Of a DNA stretch of 36,458 bases, positions 23,067 to 30,767 are shown piece after piece; the stretch's first letter is position 1; the number at the start of each line of letters is the position of its first letter. The position numbers and the translations under genes are program-made. The DNA is from Clostridia bacterium. Lineage in GTDB: Bacteria; Bacillota; Clostridia; Christensenellales; CAG-138. The notes under the pieces were generated by a model. It ran no database searches. It had not been told where the DNA came from and saw only the letters and a list, made by a program, of their open reading frames with translations. The stretch spans positions 1-36,458 of the forward strand of contig JAFYHI010000017.1 in assembly GCA_017539215.1 (NCBI GenBank), read 5' to 3'.

Positions 23067-24243
23067 AAAGATAGAAAAATACGCGGCGGGCGAGCTTGGC
23101 GAATCCGAAACCCGCGAGGTAGAGTACGATATAGAAAGGCACGAGGCCATATCCGATTACCTTGCCGAAAGGGAGGTCATACCGGAGCTTGGCGTGACCA
23201 AGCCGACGGAAAGCGCGGGCGCCGCCTCCCCCGCCCCTGCCGATCTTACCAAAAAGATCCGCAGGCAGATACGCCTTTCGTTTTTAAAGGCGGGGCTCAT
23301 CACGGCGGCCTGCGTTTTGGGGATAGTGTTCTTTTGCATGTACGCCCTGCCAAAGCTCATCGACGGCGCCTATTATGACCCTACCGAAAAGGTGGCTCCC
23401 CTAATGGCGGGCGACGAGGTATCGCCCACCATGACGGACCGCATGAGCCTGGACGTTTCCGTATTTTCAGAGCTGCTGCTGCCCGGCAAGTATAGGTGCG
23501 ACGTGTTTTCCGAAAGTCTGGGCAGCGGCAAATATGCCGTCAACGTACAGCAGAGCTTCTCGCACACCGGGGTATTCCGCGACACGGCCGGCTTTATAGA
23601 CCGGGGCAAGCTGACGCTCTATGACCCGAACGTATTCAAGCTCCCCGTTCAAAACGTGTTCGACACCCACGCCTCCGGCGTAGGCGACGTAAGCTTTGGG
23701 GATATCTATGACCTCGATTATGCGAGGGGCTCCGCCGAAGGCGGGGAGCGCTATCTGTACGTTACCTTTGACGGCGCGAAGGATTATGACTGGGTCTTGA
23801 ATTGGTGCAAAGAAAACGGCGTTTCCCCCGAATGGGGCGCCGTCTGTGCCGACGGAGAGATGATATTCCCCGGGCTCAACGTGGGCGTAAAGCTTATGCT
23901 GAACAGCATTATCCAAGGGTTTGAGCGCGACAGGTACCCCTACCTTACCGTGTACTCCATTGCGGAGCAAGCGGACAGCGACCTTAACGCGCCGGAGACT
24001 ATAATGAGGCAGCATATAACGAGCCTGCTTCGCTACTTTGCCGACAACACCCGAGGCATGGATATGCTGTACGGGCAAAGCGGCATTGACGATCTGGCGG
24101 AAAGCTGCCGTGCCGCTGCGGATACGATAGAGCAGAACGGCTTCAAGATCTACGGGATATCCTTTACCGCTGACGCCGAAAAGATAACCGAGCTTTATTC
24201 CAACGAAAACGTGGTCTATATGTTCAGCGAGGCGCTGAGCTGA
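23053..24243 (+). CDS. Membrane anti-sigma factor with sigma-regulator C-terminal domain
   Basis: 396 residues from an ATG at 23053 with GGAGG nine bases upstream (an ATG at 23044 is too close to that site). The first 60 residues are acidic and helical and should bind the sigma factor. A single membrane helix lies near residues 77-100 (AGLITAACVLGIVFFCMY). The remaining roughly 300 residues should be outside the membrane and resemble the sigma factor regulator C-terminal family. Gene order sigma then anti-sigma, with overlap, supports the role. It ends 38 bases before a strong terminator. What the external domain senses is unknown. Confidence 0.83.
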   Translation: MKYSEKIEKYAAGELGESETREVEYDIERHEAISDYLAEREVIPELGVTKPTESAGAASPAPADLTKKIRRQIRLSFLKAGLITAACVLGIVFFCMYALPKLIDGAYYDPTEKVAPLMAGDEVSPTMTDRMSLDVSVFSELLLPGKYRCDVFSESLGSGKYAVNVQQSFSHTGVFRDTAGFIDRGKLTLYDPNVFKLPVQNVFDTHASGVGDVSFGDIYDLDYARGSAEGGERYLYVTFDGAKDYDWVLNWCKENGVSPEWGAVCADGEMIFPGLNVGVKLMLNSIIQGFERDRYPYLTVYSIAEQADSDLNAPETIMRQHITSLLRYFADNTRGMDMLYGQSGIDDLAESCRAAADTIEQNGFKIYGISFTADAEKITELYSNENVVYMFSEALS

Positions 24244-24281
24244 TACGCCTCCTGCCGCAGCCTTTCAGGCCGGATACAGCT

Positions 24282-24330
24282 CAATGGAGCTCCCCTTTCG
24301 GGGAGCCCCATTGCATTTCTTTTGTATTTT
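24282..24330 (+). terminator. Terminator of sigma/anti-sigma operon
   Basis: CAATGG-a-GCTCCCC-tttc-GGGGAGC-c-CCATTG, a near-perfect 13-bp stem, followed by a T-rich tract (CATTTCTTTTGTATTTT). Confidence 0.9.
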
Positions 24331-24332
24331 GC

Positions 24333-24803
24333 TCAGCCCTTGATGCCCTTGATCCTGAACACCATAGCCCCGCCGGGGGTCTGTATCTCGACCGTTTCGC
24401 CGACCTTATGGCCAATAAGCCCGTTGCCCACGGGGGAGTTGTTGGAGATGCGGTTCTTGAAGGGGTCCGCCTCCGCCGCGCCGACTATCTGATACTCCAC
24501 CTCTTTATTGCGGGTGATGTTGTGCAGCATTACGGTGGAGCCGACCGCGACGGTGTTGTTATCGGAGGCCGCGTTCTCTATGACTATGGCGTTTTTGAGC
24601 ATGGCCTCGACCTCTGCGATCTCATACTCGTTCTTGGCCTGCAGCTCCTTAGCGGCGTCGTACTCGGCGTTTTCGGAAAGGTCGCCCTGCGCACGCGCCT
24701 CGGAGATAAGCTCCGCTATCTCCGTCCTGCGAATATTTTTGAGGTAAGCCAGCTTATCGTCCAGCTCTTTCTTTCCCTCGGGAGTTAAGTAGACTTCTGC
24801 CAT
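24333..24803 (-). CDS. greA: Transcription elongation factor GreA
   Basis: 156 residues, the standard GreA length. The N-terminal coiled coil carries YLTPEGKKELDDKLAYLKNIRR and the acidic-tip region EARAQGDLSENAEYDAAKE that reaches into the RNA polymerase channel. The C-terminal globular domain has SNNSPVGNGLIGHKVGE. GreA stimulates transcript cleavage by stalled polymerase. The start is the ATG at 24803 with AAAGGAA; the frame upstream (to 24932) runs through the promoter and is not coding. It ends only three bases after the plus-strand terminator's T tract, so the gene is convergent with the anti-sigma operon. Confidence 0.97.
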   Translation of the reverse strand: MAEVYLTPEGKKELDDKLAYLKNIRRTEIAELISEARAQGDLSENAEYDAAKELQAKNEYEIAEVEAMLKNAIVIENAASDNNTVAVGSTVMLHNITRNKEVEYQIVGAAEADPFKNRISNNSPVGNGLIGHKVGETVEIQTPGGAMVFRIKGIKG

Positions 24804-24858
24804 ATTGATAAATTCCTTTCGGTTATATTCAGCCTGACGGTTGCCCGTATTCGTATGA

Positions 24859-24887
24859 ATTATATGCACGAATCCCGCCCGTGTCAA
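24859..24887 (-). promoter_or_regulatory. Promoter of greA
   Basis: On the minus strand TTGACA (24882-24887), a 17-base spacer and TATAAT (24859-24864), a perfect consensus match. Confidence 0.92.
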
Positions 24888-24906
24888 GCAAAATTTGTTT
24901 GTTTTA

Positions 24907-24975
24907 CCGCATAAGCCCGTCGCGGAACTCACGCACCAGCTTTATAAGCTCCCCCGCCGTGCGGGCCGTGTTGAC
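24907..24975 (-). pseudogene. C-terminal remnant of dusB after in-frame TAG
   Basis: Sixty-nine bases in frame with dusB encode 23 residues that match the end of DusB proteins (VNTARTAGELIKLVREFRDG and so on), then TAA at 24904-24906. Nothing in this part is frameshifted. It suggests a recent nonsense change, readthrough, or a sequencing error. Confidence 0.7.
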
Positions 24976-25875
24976 CTACCGCCGCAGCTCGAGCGCGCCG
25001 CGCATGCCGCGGGTGTACCATGACATATGTTTGCGAAGCTCGGGAAAAAGCCGCTCGTCCTTTTCCGCCAAAAACAGCTCCGCGTGGCGCACCGCCTCGC
25101 ACATACGCTCATAGTCGGTGGGCGGAACGTACCCGCGCCCGTCCAGCGCAGCGCGTATCTCGTCGAATATGAAGGGGTTCCCCTCCGCCGCGCGGCCCAC
25201 CATAACGCCGGCGGCGCCGGTCTCATTAAGCATCCTTACGGCGGCCTCGCCGGAGTCCACGTCGCCGTTGCCTATGACGGGTATTTTGACGGCGGCTGCC
25301 ACCCGGGCAATTACCTCCCAATCGGCGGGGCCGTGATAGAGCTGTTCGCGCGTCCTGCCGTGCACCGTGACAAGCGCCGCCCCGCTTGCCTCCATTGCGC
25401 GGGCAAACTCCACGGCGTTGGCCCTTGCCTCGTCCCAGCCCTTGCGGAACTTGCACGAAACGGGCAGCGCGGAGGCTTTTGCGGCGGCCTCCATAACGGC
25501 GGCGGCCCGGGGCACGTCAAGCATCAGCGCCGAACCCTCGCCGTTGCCCGTTATCTTGGGCATGGGGCAGCCCATGTTTATGTCCACCATGCAGATATCG
25601 TCGGCGAACTCGTCCGCAATGCGCTTTATCATATCCGCGACTATCACGGGGTCCGAGCCGAAAAGCTGCACCGCGCAGGGGCGCTCGGCCTCCGACACGC
25701 GCAGAAGCTCCCGCGTTTTGGCGCCGCCGTAAAAAAGGCCCTTTGCGCTGACCATTTCGGTATAGGTAAAATCACAGCCGTGCTCCATACAGACGCGGCG
25801 GTACACAAAATCGGAAATGCCCGCCATGGGCGCAAGCACGACGGGCGTTTTGTTTTTTTTGAATACGGGAAGCAT
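24976..25875 (-). CDS. dusB: tRNA-dihydrouridine synthase DusB, interrupted near C terminus
   Basis: The open part has 299 residues with the TIM-barrel FMN core: VVLAPMAGISDFVYRR at the start, INMGCPMPKITGNGEGSALM with the catalytic Cys, VHGRTREQLYHGPADW, and IPVIGNGDVDSGE. It reduces uridine to dihydrouridine in tRNA. The frame ends in TAG (24976-24978), but the same frame then continues for 23 codons (24907-24975) to a TAA at 24904, with the expected C-terminal helix (ARTAGELIKLVREFRDG). The full length would be about 322 residues, the usual DusB size, so the TAG looks like a point mutation (for example from CAG). Its ATG overlaps the stop of the upstream hypothetical gene by one base. Confidence 0.85.
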   Translation of the reverse strand: MLPVFKKNKTPVVLAPMAGISDFVYRRVCMEHGCDFTYTEMVSAKGLFYGGAKTRELLRVSEAERPCAVQLFGSDPVIVADMIKRIADEFADDICMVDINMGCPMPKITGNGEGSALMLDVPRAAAVMEAAAKASALPVSCKFRKGWDEARANAVEFARAMEASGAALVTVHGRTREQLYHGPADWEVIARVAAAVKIPVIGNGDVDSGEAAVRMLNETGAAGVMVGRAAEGNPFIFDEIRAALDGRGYVPPTDYERMCEAVRHAELFLAEKDERLFPELRKHMSWYTRGMRGALELRR

Positions 25876-26441
25876 CAGTCCTTCTCGATCTGGCTGTAAT
25901 CCGGCGTGGGGCGCGCCTCTTCCTCCGGCGATTCCTCAATCACGATAAGGCTTGATATGAGCCAGCGCCCGTCCACCTTTACAAGGCTTACCCTGTACAG
26001 CATGCTCTTCCACGCGGGGACGGAGCCCGTGACCTCGTCGGAGATGGGGGTGGCGACAATGGAGGGTATGCGCTCGACGTATTTGACGGAGCCGGTCTTG
26101 GCCCAGGGCAGCACGGAAATACCCTTTATCTCATACCGGTAGTCAAACGAATCGACCGCCCAGTCAAGATAGGGGCTTGAAAGCAGCATCTCGTCCGAGT
26201 TAAGAAAATCCTCGGTAAAGAACTGCGAAAGGTCCGAATCCGCCGTGTTTTTCAGCACGTTGTCGGCGCGGTTCTCCATGCCCTCGGTAACGATTATGTA
26301 CATATTGCTTATGTACATGCCCTCGGTGAACACGCCGTAGGCCAGCCCCAAAAGCAGGCTGACCACGAGCACGGCGCGAATTACGAACCAAATCGTGCGC
26401 CGAACGGTGCTTACCGTGTTTGTTTTTTGCTTTTTAGCCAT
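25875..26441 (-). CDS. Hypothetical protein with one membrane helix
   Basis: 188 residues. A basic N terminus is followed by a hydrophobic helix (about 17-40, FVIRAVLVVSLLLGLAYGVF), so the protein is probably anchored with its C-terminal 150 residues outside the cytoplasm. That domain has a mixed alpha/beta pattern (SLVKVDGRWLISSLIVIEE, like the small extracytoplasmic NTF2-type domains), but no known motif. It is overlapped at both ends: it starts within the last codons of the TSCPD gene and its stop overlaps the dusB start. I do not recognise the family. Confidence 0.7.
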   Translation of the reverse strand: MAKKQKTNTVSTVRRTIWFVIRAVLVVSLLLGLAYGVFTEGMYISNMYIIVTEGMENRADNVLKNTADSDLSQFFTEDFLNSDEMLLSSPYLDWAVDSFDYRYEIKGISVLPWAKTGSVKYVERIPSIVATPISDEVTGSVPAWKSMLYRVSLVKVDGRWLISSLIVIEESPEEEARPTPDYSQIEKD

Positions 26442-26682
26442 TTATCGCCTGCTTGATAGCCTTCGAGAGCTGATCCCCGCAGGATGTGGTGTTGCTGCCG
26501 CAGCGAACGCCCTCGAGCCTTTCCACGGCAAATTCCGGGGTCTGCCCCTCTAAAAGGCGGCCGATGGATTTGAGATTGCCGTTGCATCCGTTGGTAAATA
26601 CGATGTTGTGGAGCTTCCCGTCCTCGATATCGAAGTCGATCATAGTGGAACAGGTGCCTTTGGTTTTGTAAGTATAATGCAT
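26434..26682 (-). CDS. TSCPD domain protein (TIGR03905-type)
   Basis: 82 residues. The sequence MHYTYKTKGTCSTMIDFDIEDGK is the hallmark start of TIGR03905 proteins. Conserved Cys residues (C11, C33, C61, C68, in GTCS, GCNGN and GVRCGSNTTSCGDQL) could bind metal. The domain also occurs at the end of some ribonucleotide reductases and resembles uncharacterised ferredoxin-like proteins. The function is unknown. It has a small Shine-Dalgarno (AAGGCGGG). It lies between dapF and the membrane protein in one operon. Confidence 0.88.
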   Translation of the reverse strand: MHYTYKTKGTCSTMIDFDIEDGKLHNIVFTNGCNGNLKSIGRLLEGQTPEFAVERLEGVRCGSNTTSCGDQLSKAIKQAING

Positions 26683-26724
26683 ATTCTGACCCGCCTTCAG
26701 GCGGCCTTTCCCGGCTTTGCGCCG

Positions 26725-27570
26725 TTAATCCAGGTACGCCGTGCCCTCAAACACCTTTTCGGCGGGGCCGGACATATATATGTTGTTCACGCCGTCCCAC
26801 TCGATGCGAAGCCGCCCAAGAGGCACGAGCACGTTTACGACCTTGTCGGTAAGCCCGGACTTGATGCAGGCTGCGGCGACGGCCGTGGCACCTGTGCCGC
26901 AGCAGAGCGTGGCCCCGCAGCCGCGCTCCCATGTGCGCAGTATGACAGAGCGCCTGTCCTCTATCTCGCAGAACGAAACGTTGGTCTTTTCGGGGAAGAA
27001 CTCATGATGCTCCAGCGGCAGACCGTATTTTTCGATATCGAGCGAGCGCACGTCATCCGTAAACACCACAAGCTGCGGTATGCCGGTGTTTACGGCGGTG
27101 GCGATGAACTCCCGCCCGGCGGCCGTGATCGGCTGCCTTATAAAGGTCTCCTCGCCGCAGTCCATGGGCACGTCGCCCGTTAAGAAAGCGGGCACGCCCA
27201 TATCCACGCGCACGGACATCACCTTGCCGTCCATAAGCAGGAGCTGGGGCTTTTTAACGCCCGACAGCGTTTCAACGGTAAAGCCGTCGTACGGTATCCA
27301 TCCCGCCTCGTACACCACGCGCGAAAAGCAGCGTATGCCGTTGCCGCACATCTGGGCCTCGGTGCCGTCTGAATTGAACACGCGCATCCTTATGTCGGCT
27401 ATATCGCTTTCCGCCGCGACGAGCAGGCAGTCGCCGCCTATGCCCGTTCTGCGGTTGCAGAGCCTGCGGGCGATGCGCGCAAGCTCCCTTTCGGGGAGGG
27501 CGCCGCCCCTGCCGTCAACGACTATCATGTCGTTGCCCAGGCCGTGGAGTTTATAAAAGTACAGTTCCAT
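26725..27570 (-). CDS. dapF: Diaminopimelate epimerase
   Basis: 281 residues. DapF interconverts LL- and meso-diaminopimelate for peptidoglycan and lysine synthesis. The two catalytic cysteines are present: C75 in EAQMCGNGIRC and C224 in ATLCCGTGATA. The start MELYFYKLHGLGNDMIVVDG is the family's; the ATG at 27570 has CGGAG before it, and the track's longer frame starts at a badly placed ATG near the promoter. It heads the operon dapF-TSCPD-hypothetical-dusB. Confidence 0.96.
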   Translation of the reverse strand: MELYFYKLHGLGNDMIVVDGRGGALPERELARIARRLCNRRTGIGGDCLLVAAESDIADIRMRVFNSDGTEAQMCGNGIRCFSRVVYEAGWIPYDGFTVETLSGVKKPQLLLMDGKVMSVRVDMGVPAFLTGDVPMDCGEETFIRQPITAAGREFIATAVNTGIPQLVVFTDDVRSLDIEKYGLPLEHHEFFPEKTNVSFCEIEDRRSVILRTWERGCGATLCCGTGATAVAAACIKSGLTDKVVNVLVPLGRLRIEWDGVNNIYMSGPAEKVFEGTAYLD

Positions 27571-27617
27571 ATCATTCTCCGTTCGCCATGGTTTTTGAGA
27601 ACACATAAGCTCAATTT

Positions 27618-27646
27618 ATTATACCGCAAAGCGGAGCGGTTATCAA
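27618..27646 (-). promoter_or_regulatory. Promoter of dapF operon
   Basis: On the minus strand TTGATA (27641-27646), a 17-base spacer and TATAAT (27618-27623). The -35 overlaps the stop codon of the GH13 gene. Confidence 0.78.
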
Positions 27647-29544
27647 GCCCCGCTGTCAGCCGTAAATACGGCAAAACCGTGCGCGGGCACCTGCGCCGTG
27701 CAAAGCCCGCCGTTTATGCGCGGCTGCGCCTCGCCCACAAAGCCGCTGCCCCGCAATTCGGCCGACGCGCTTTTGTCGGAGCGGTTCACCGCCGTGAACA
27801 CCGTCCGCTCGCCGATCCTTGCGATAACGAAAACGTCTGGGTGCGGCGCGGCAAACGCGGTGAGCCCGCAAATGAGCTCCGGGTATTCCCTGCGGTATGC
27901 GGCGATGCGCCTGTAATGAGCGACAAGCTCGCTGTTCTCGCGCCCCCACGGGTAGGGCCGCCTGCAGAACGGGTCGGAAAGCCCGTCAAGGCCCGCCTCG
28001 TCGCCGTAGTAAATGCAGGGCATGAACGGCATTGCAAACTGCAGGGCCGACGCCTGCATGAGCCGCTTTTTGCCGAGGGCCGCGGCCTCTATCGAGGGGC
28101 GCCACATTGCCTGCGCCTCACGCCGGAGGGTATCCTTTTCGGGGCAGCCGGACAGCACCGACAGCGCCCTTTGCGTATCGTGGGAGTCGAGCAGCCCCAA
28201 CTGAGCGCGCATAAAGGCCCGCGGGTACCCCTCAAGCTGCGCGGCAAGCTGCGCACAAAGCGCGAAAGAATCGAGCCTCCCCGTTAAAAAGCCCAGTACG
28301 GCCTCCGAAAAGGGATAGTCCATGACGCCGTCGAGCTCCGCTCCGTTGACGTACTCGCGCCTGCGTCCCGCGCCGTCGCGCTTGAGCGCCGCATCCTCCC
28401 ACACCTCGCCTATGAGTATGGCCTCCGGGTCTATCGCTTTGAGCCTTCTGCGCAGGAATTTTATGAATTCATCGGGCAGCTCGTCGGCTACGTCGAGCCG
28501 CCAGCCGTCAGCGCCGAGGCGCACCCATTTTTCAAGCACGGAAGAAACGAACTCCATATAAGACGGCGTCAGCTCGTTGACCTCGGGCAGGGTTTCAAAA
28601 CCCCACCAGCAGCGGTAGCCGTGCCTGTAACCGGGCGAAAAATCGTACCACTCGCGGTAGGGCGAAGCGGGGTCGAGGTAAGCGCCCCCGCCGTAATGCC
28701 CGAACCTGTCGAAATAAACGCTGTCGTCGCTCGTGTGCGAAAACACGCCGTCAAGTATGAGCTTTATATCCGCCTCGTGCAGCTTTTCCGCCAGACGGCG
28801 AAAATCGTCCTCGCTGCCCAAAATCGGGTCCACGCGCATATAATCCGAAATGCTGTAGCGGTGATTATAGGCGGATTCGAAAATGGGGTTGAGGTACACA
28901 ACGCCCACGTTCAGCGATTTGAGATAGGGTATTTTTTCGGCGATGCCCCGAAGGTCCCCCAGGTAATAATCCTGCGGGGAGTAATACCGCTCGCCGCAGC
29001 GCGGAAGATAGTCCACCTCCTCGGACCAGTCCTTTACGGTGACCCTGCGCCCGAGCGAGCGGTGATGCTCTATCGCGGGGCCCGTGTCGCGCCCGCTTGC
29101 GAAAAAGCGGTCGGGGAATATCTGATATGCGACCCTGCCGCAGAACGCATCGGGGACGGTAAAGGCCGCATCGTACACGGTTATGCGGAAATCGTGCGGG
29201 AGCTCCCGCGTAAGCTCCGACCTGCCGGAGCGCAAAGCGGCGTCCGCCGCGCCGACGTAAAAGAAATCGTCCCCCAGATGCAGGCGAAAATGGTACCACA
29301 GCACGCAGGGCGCGTCGGGCGCCTTAACGCGGAAGGTGAAGACCCGCTTTTCGCCCTCCTCGGCGGAGACTGCGTGGACGTAATGCTCCTCGCCGTGCCA
29401 TGTGCGAAGCAGCGCGTGTACGCGGCCGGCGTCCCTTCCCCACACTTCAAGGCGCAGCGTTGCCTCCGCCCCGCAGGGCAGCGCCCCGAAAGGCTCGCGC
29501 CAGGCAAGCCCGCATGAATCGTGATACGCATTCAGCCAAAGCAT
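27643..29544 (-). CDS. GH13 alpha-glycosidase (cyclomaltodextrinase/neopullulanase type)
   Basis: 633 residues, a cytoplasmic enzyme without signal peptide. An N-terminal beta domain (about 1-120) precedes a catalytic (beta/alpha)8 barrel. Conserved GH13 regions: DGVFSHTSD (265-273), GWRLDVADE with nucleophile D351, LIGEVWEDA with acid/base E380, and SHDTQR with D456. A C-terminal beta domain closes the protein. Such enzymes cleave alpha-1,4 or alpha-1,6 links in maltodextrins or cyclodextrins. Substrate preference is not readable. The start ATG has GGGGGTGA; it has its own promoter. Confidence 0.92.
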   Translation of the reverse strand: MLWLNAYHDSCGLAWREPFGALPCGAEATLRLEVWGRDAGRVHALLRTWHGEEHYVHAVSAEEGEKRVFTFRVKAPDAPCVLWYHFRLHLGDDFFYVGAADAALRSGRSELTRELPHDFRITVYDAAFTVPDAFCGRVAYQIFPDRFFASGRDTGPAIEHHRSLGRRVTVKDWSEEVDYLPRCGERYYSPQDYYLGDLRGIAEKIPYLKSLNVGVVYLNPIFESAYNHRYSISDYMRVDPILGSEDDFRRLAEKLHEADIKLILDGVFSHTSDDSVYFDRFGHYGGGAYLDPASPYREWYDFSPGYRHGYRCWWGFETLPEVNELTPSYMEFVSSVLEKWVRLGADGWRLDVADELPDEFIKFLRRRLKAIDPEAILIGEVWEDAALKRDGAGRRREYVNGAELDGVMDYPFSEAVLGFLTGRLDSFALCAQLAAQLEGYPRAFMRAQLGLLDSHDTQRALSVLSGCPEKDTLRREAQAMWRPSIEAAALGKKRLMQASALQFAMPFMPCIYYGDEAGLDGLSDPFCRRPYPWGRENSELVAHYRRIAAYRREYPELICGLTAFAAPHPDVFVIARIGERTVFTAVNRSDKSASAELRGSGFVGEAQPRINGGLCTAQVPAHGFAVFTADSGA

Positions 29545-29571
29545 ACGTTCACCCCCGTTTTCGTTTATGGG

Positions 29572-29600
29572 ATTATAGCATATTTTGCCCCGCGTGACAA
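29572..29600 (-). promoter_or_regulatory. Promoter of GH13 gene
   Basis: On the minus strand TTGTCA (29595-29600), a 17-base spacer and TATAAT (29572-29577). Confidence 0.8.
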
Positions 29601-29601
29601 C

Positions 29602-29626
29602 AAAAAAGCCGATCCGCGACCGGCTT
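29602..29626 (-). terminator. Terminator of tryptophanase-like/rdgB/yfcE operon
   Basis: On the minus strand AAGCCG...CGGCTT is followed by TTTTG. It lies 11 bases after the phosphodiesterase stop and just ahead of the GH13 promoter. Confidence 0.78.
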
Positions 29627-29636
29627 AAGAGTGCGT

Positions 29637-30149
29637 TTACAATATGATAAGACTTGCGTTGACCGAGCCTTTTTCAACCTCAAGCACCGCAAAAGAGGCC
29701 CCGCCCCCGCGCGGGCGCGACGTGCTGCCGGGGTTTAAGACCAGCACCGGCCCAAAGGCCGAAAGCTCCGCCCGATGGGTATGCCCGTAAAGCACCGCGG
29801 CGCAATTCAGCTCCTCCGCGCGGTATGAGGCGCGAAGCGTGCCGAGGTCCACCCCATAGCGGTGCCCGTGCATAAGCAGGATCCTTGCGCCGCCGATCGT
29901 AACGACGCGCTCGCCGGAGCCCGCCTTTTGGGAAGCGGGGTATGCGTCCTCTATGGCCTCGCCGCCGAAGAAGCCGTCGCAGTTGCCGTAAACGGAGTAG
30001 ACGGGCCTGCCCGATGCGGCAAGGGCCTTTGCGTCGGAGGCGAAGTCGCCCAGATGGAACCAGCAGTCCACTCGGCCTGCCTTCAACATACAGGCTTCAA
30101 GCGAACGCAGGTCGCCGTGGCTGTCCGAAACCACGCCTGCGCGGATCAC
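29637..30149 (-). CDS. Metallophosphoesterase, YfcE/MJ0936 type
   Basis: 170 residues. Metal ligands are seen in order: VVSDSHGD, HLGDF, YGNCDG, MHGHRYG, GHTHRAE, and LNPGSTSRPR. This is the complete set for a YfcE-type phosphodiesterase, which hydrolyses phosphodiester bonds in test substrates; its natural substrate is unknown. The GTG start overlaps the rdgB stop (GTGA). Confidence 0.9.
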   Translation of the reverse strand: MIRAGVVSDSHGDLRSLEACMLKAGRVDCWFHLGDFASDAKALAASGRPVYSVYGNCDGFFGGEAIEDAYPASQKAGSGERVVTIGGARILLMHGHRYGVDLGTLRASYRAEELNCAAVLYGHTHRAELSAFGPVLVLNPGSTSRPRGGGASFAVLEVEKGSVNASLIIL

Positions 30150-30766
30150 CTTTCGCCCTCGCTTTCAAGCGCCGCAAGCACGAGCGACAGCGCGTTTTTC
30201 CTGTGGCTCACGGAGTTTTTTTCGTCGGGCTCAAGCTGAGCGAACGTCTTTTTGAAGGGCGGGTAGTAAAAGAGCGAGTCATACCCGAAGCCGTTTTCGC
30301 CAAGCTCCGCGCGGCCTATCTCGCCGTAAACGCGGCCCGTGGCCTCTATATCCGGGCAGCCCTTGCGCAAAAGCACCATTGCGGTGGCAAAATGCGCGCC
30401 GCGCTCACCGTCTTTCACGCCGTCCATTTCGCGCAGGAGCTTCGCCCTGTTGGCGGCGTCGTCGTGACCGTCCGTCGCGTACCTTGCCGAGTGTACGCCG
30501 GGCGCGCCGCCCAAAGCGTCCACCAGCAGCCCCGAATCGTCCGCAAGCACCGCGTCGCCCGGGCAAAGCAGCCCGCGTGCGTCGGCTGCCGCAAAAACCT
30601 CCTCGGCCTTTTTGCGGGCGTTGCCCTCAAGCGTATCGGCGTTTTCGTCCACGTCCAGCTCGAGCCCCGCCTCGCGCTGGCCCTGCACGCACTCAAAGCG
30701 CGCGCCGAGCATTGCGCGGATCTCTTCTATTTTATGCCTGTTGTTGGATGCTATTATAAGCTTCAT
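30146..30766 (-). CDS. rdgB: RdgB/HAM1 family XTP/dITP diphosphatase
   Basis: 206 residues. It removes inosine and xanthosine triphosphates from the nucleotide pool. Motifs: LIIASNNRHKIEEIRAML at the start, VLADDSGLLVDALGGAPGVHS, and FGYDSLFYYP near the C terminus. It lies one base after the tryptophanase-like gene and overlaps the next start by four bases, so the three are translationally linked. Confidence 0.95.
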   Translation of the reverse strand: MKLIIASNNRHKIEEIRAMLGARFECVQGQREAGLELDVDENADTLEGNARKKAEEVFAAADARGLLCPGDAVLADDSGLLVDALGGAPGVHSARYATDGHDDAANRAKLLREMDGVKDGERGAHFATAMVLLRKGCPDIEATGRVYGEIGRAELGENGFGYDSLFYYPPFKKTFAQLEPDEKNSVSHRKNALSLVLAALESEGER

Positions 30767-30767
30767 A

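Noticed and set aside
24976-24978. TAG as a recoded sense codon
   Set aside because: TAG ends the chrA gene at 32306 as a normal stop, and most stops here are TGA or TAA; no release-factor or suppressor tRNA evidence is available in the window, so mutation or error is simpler.
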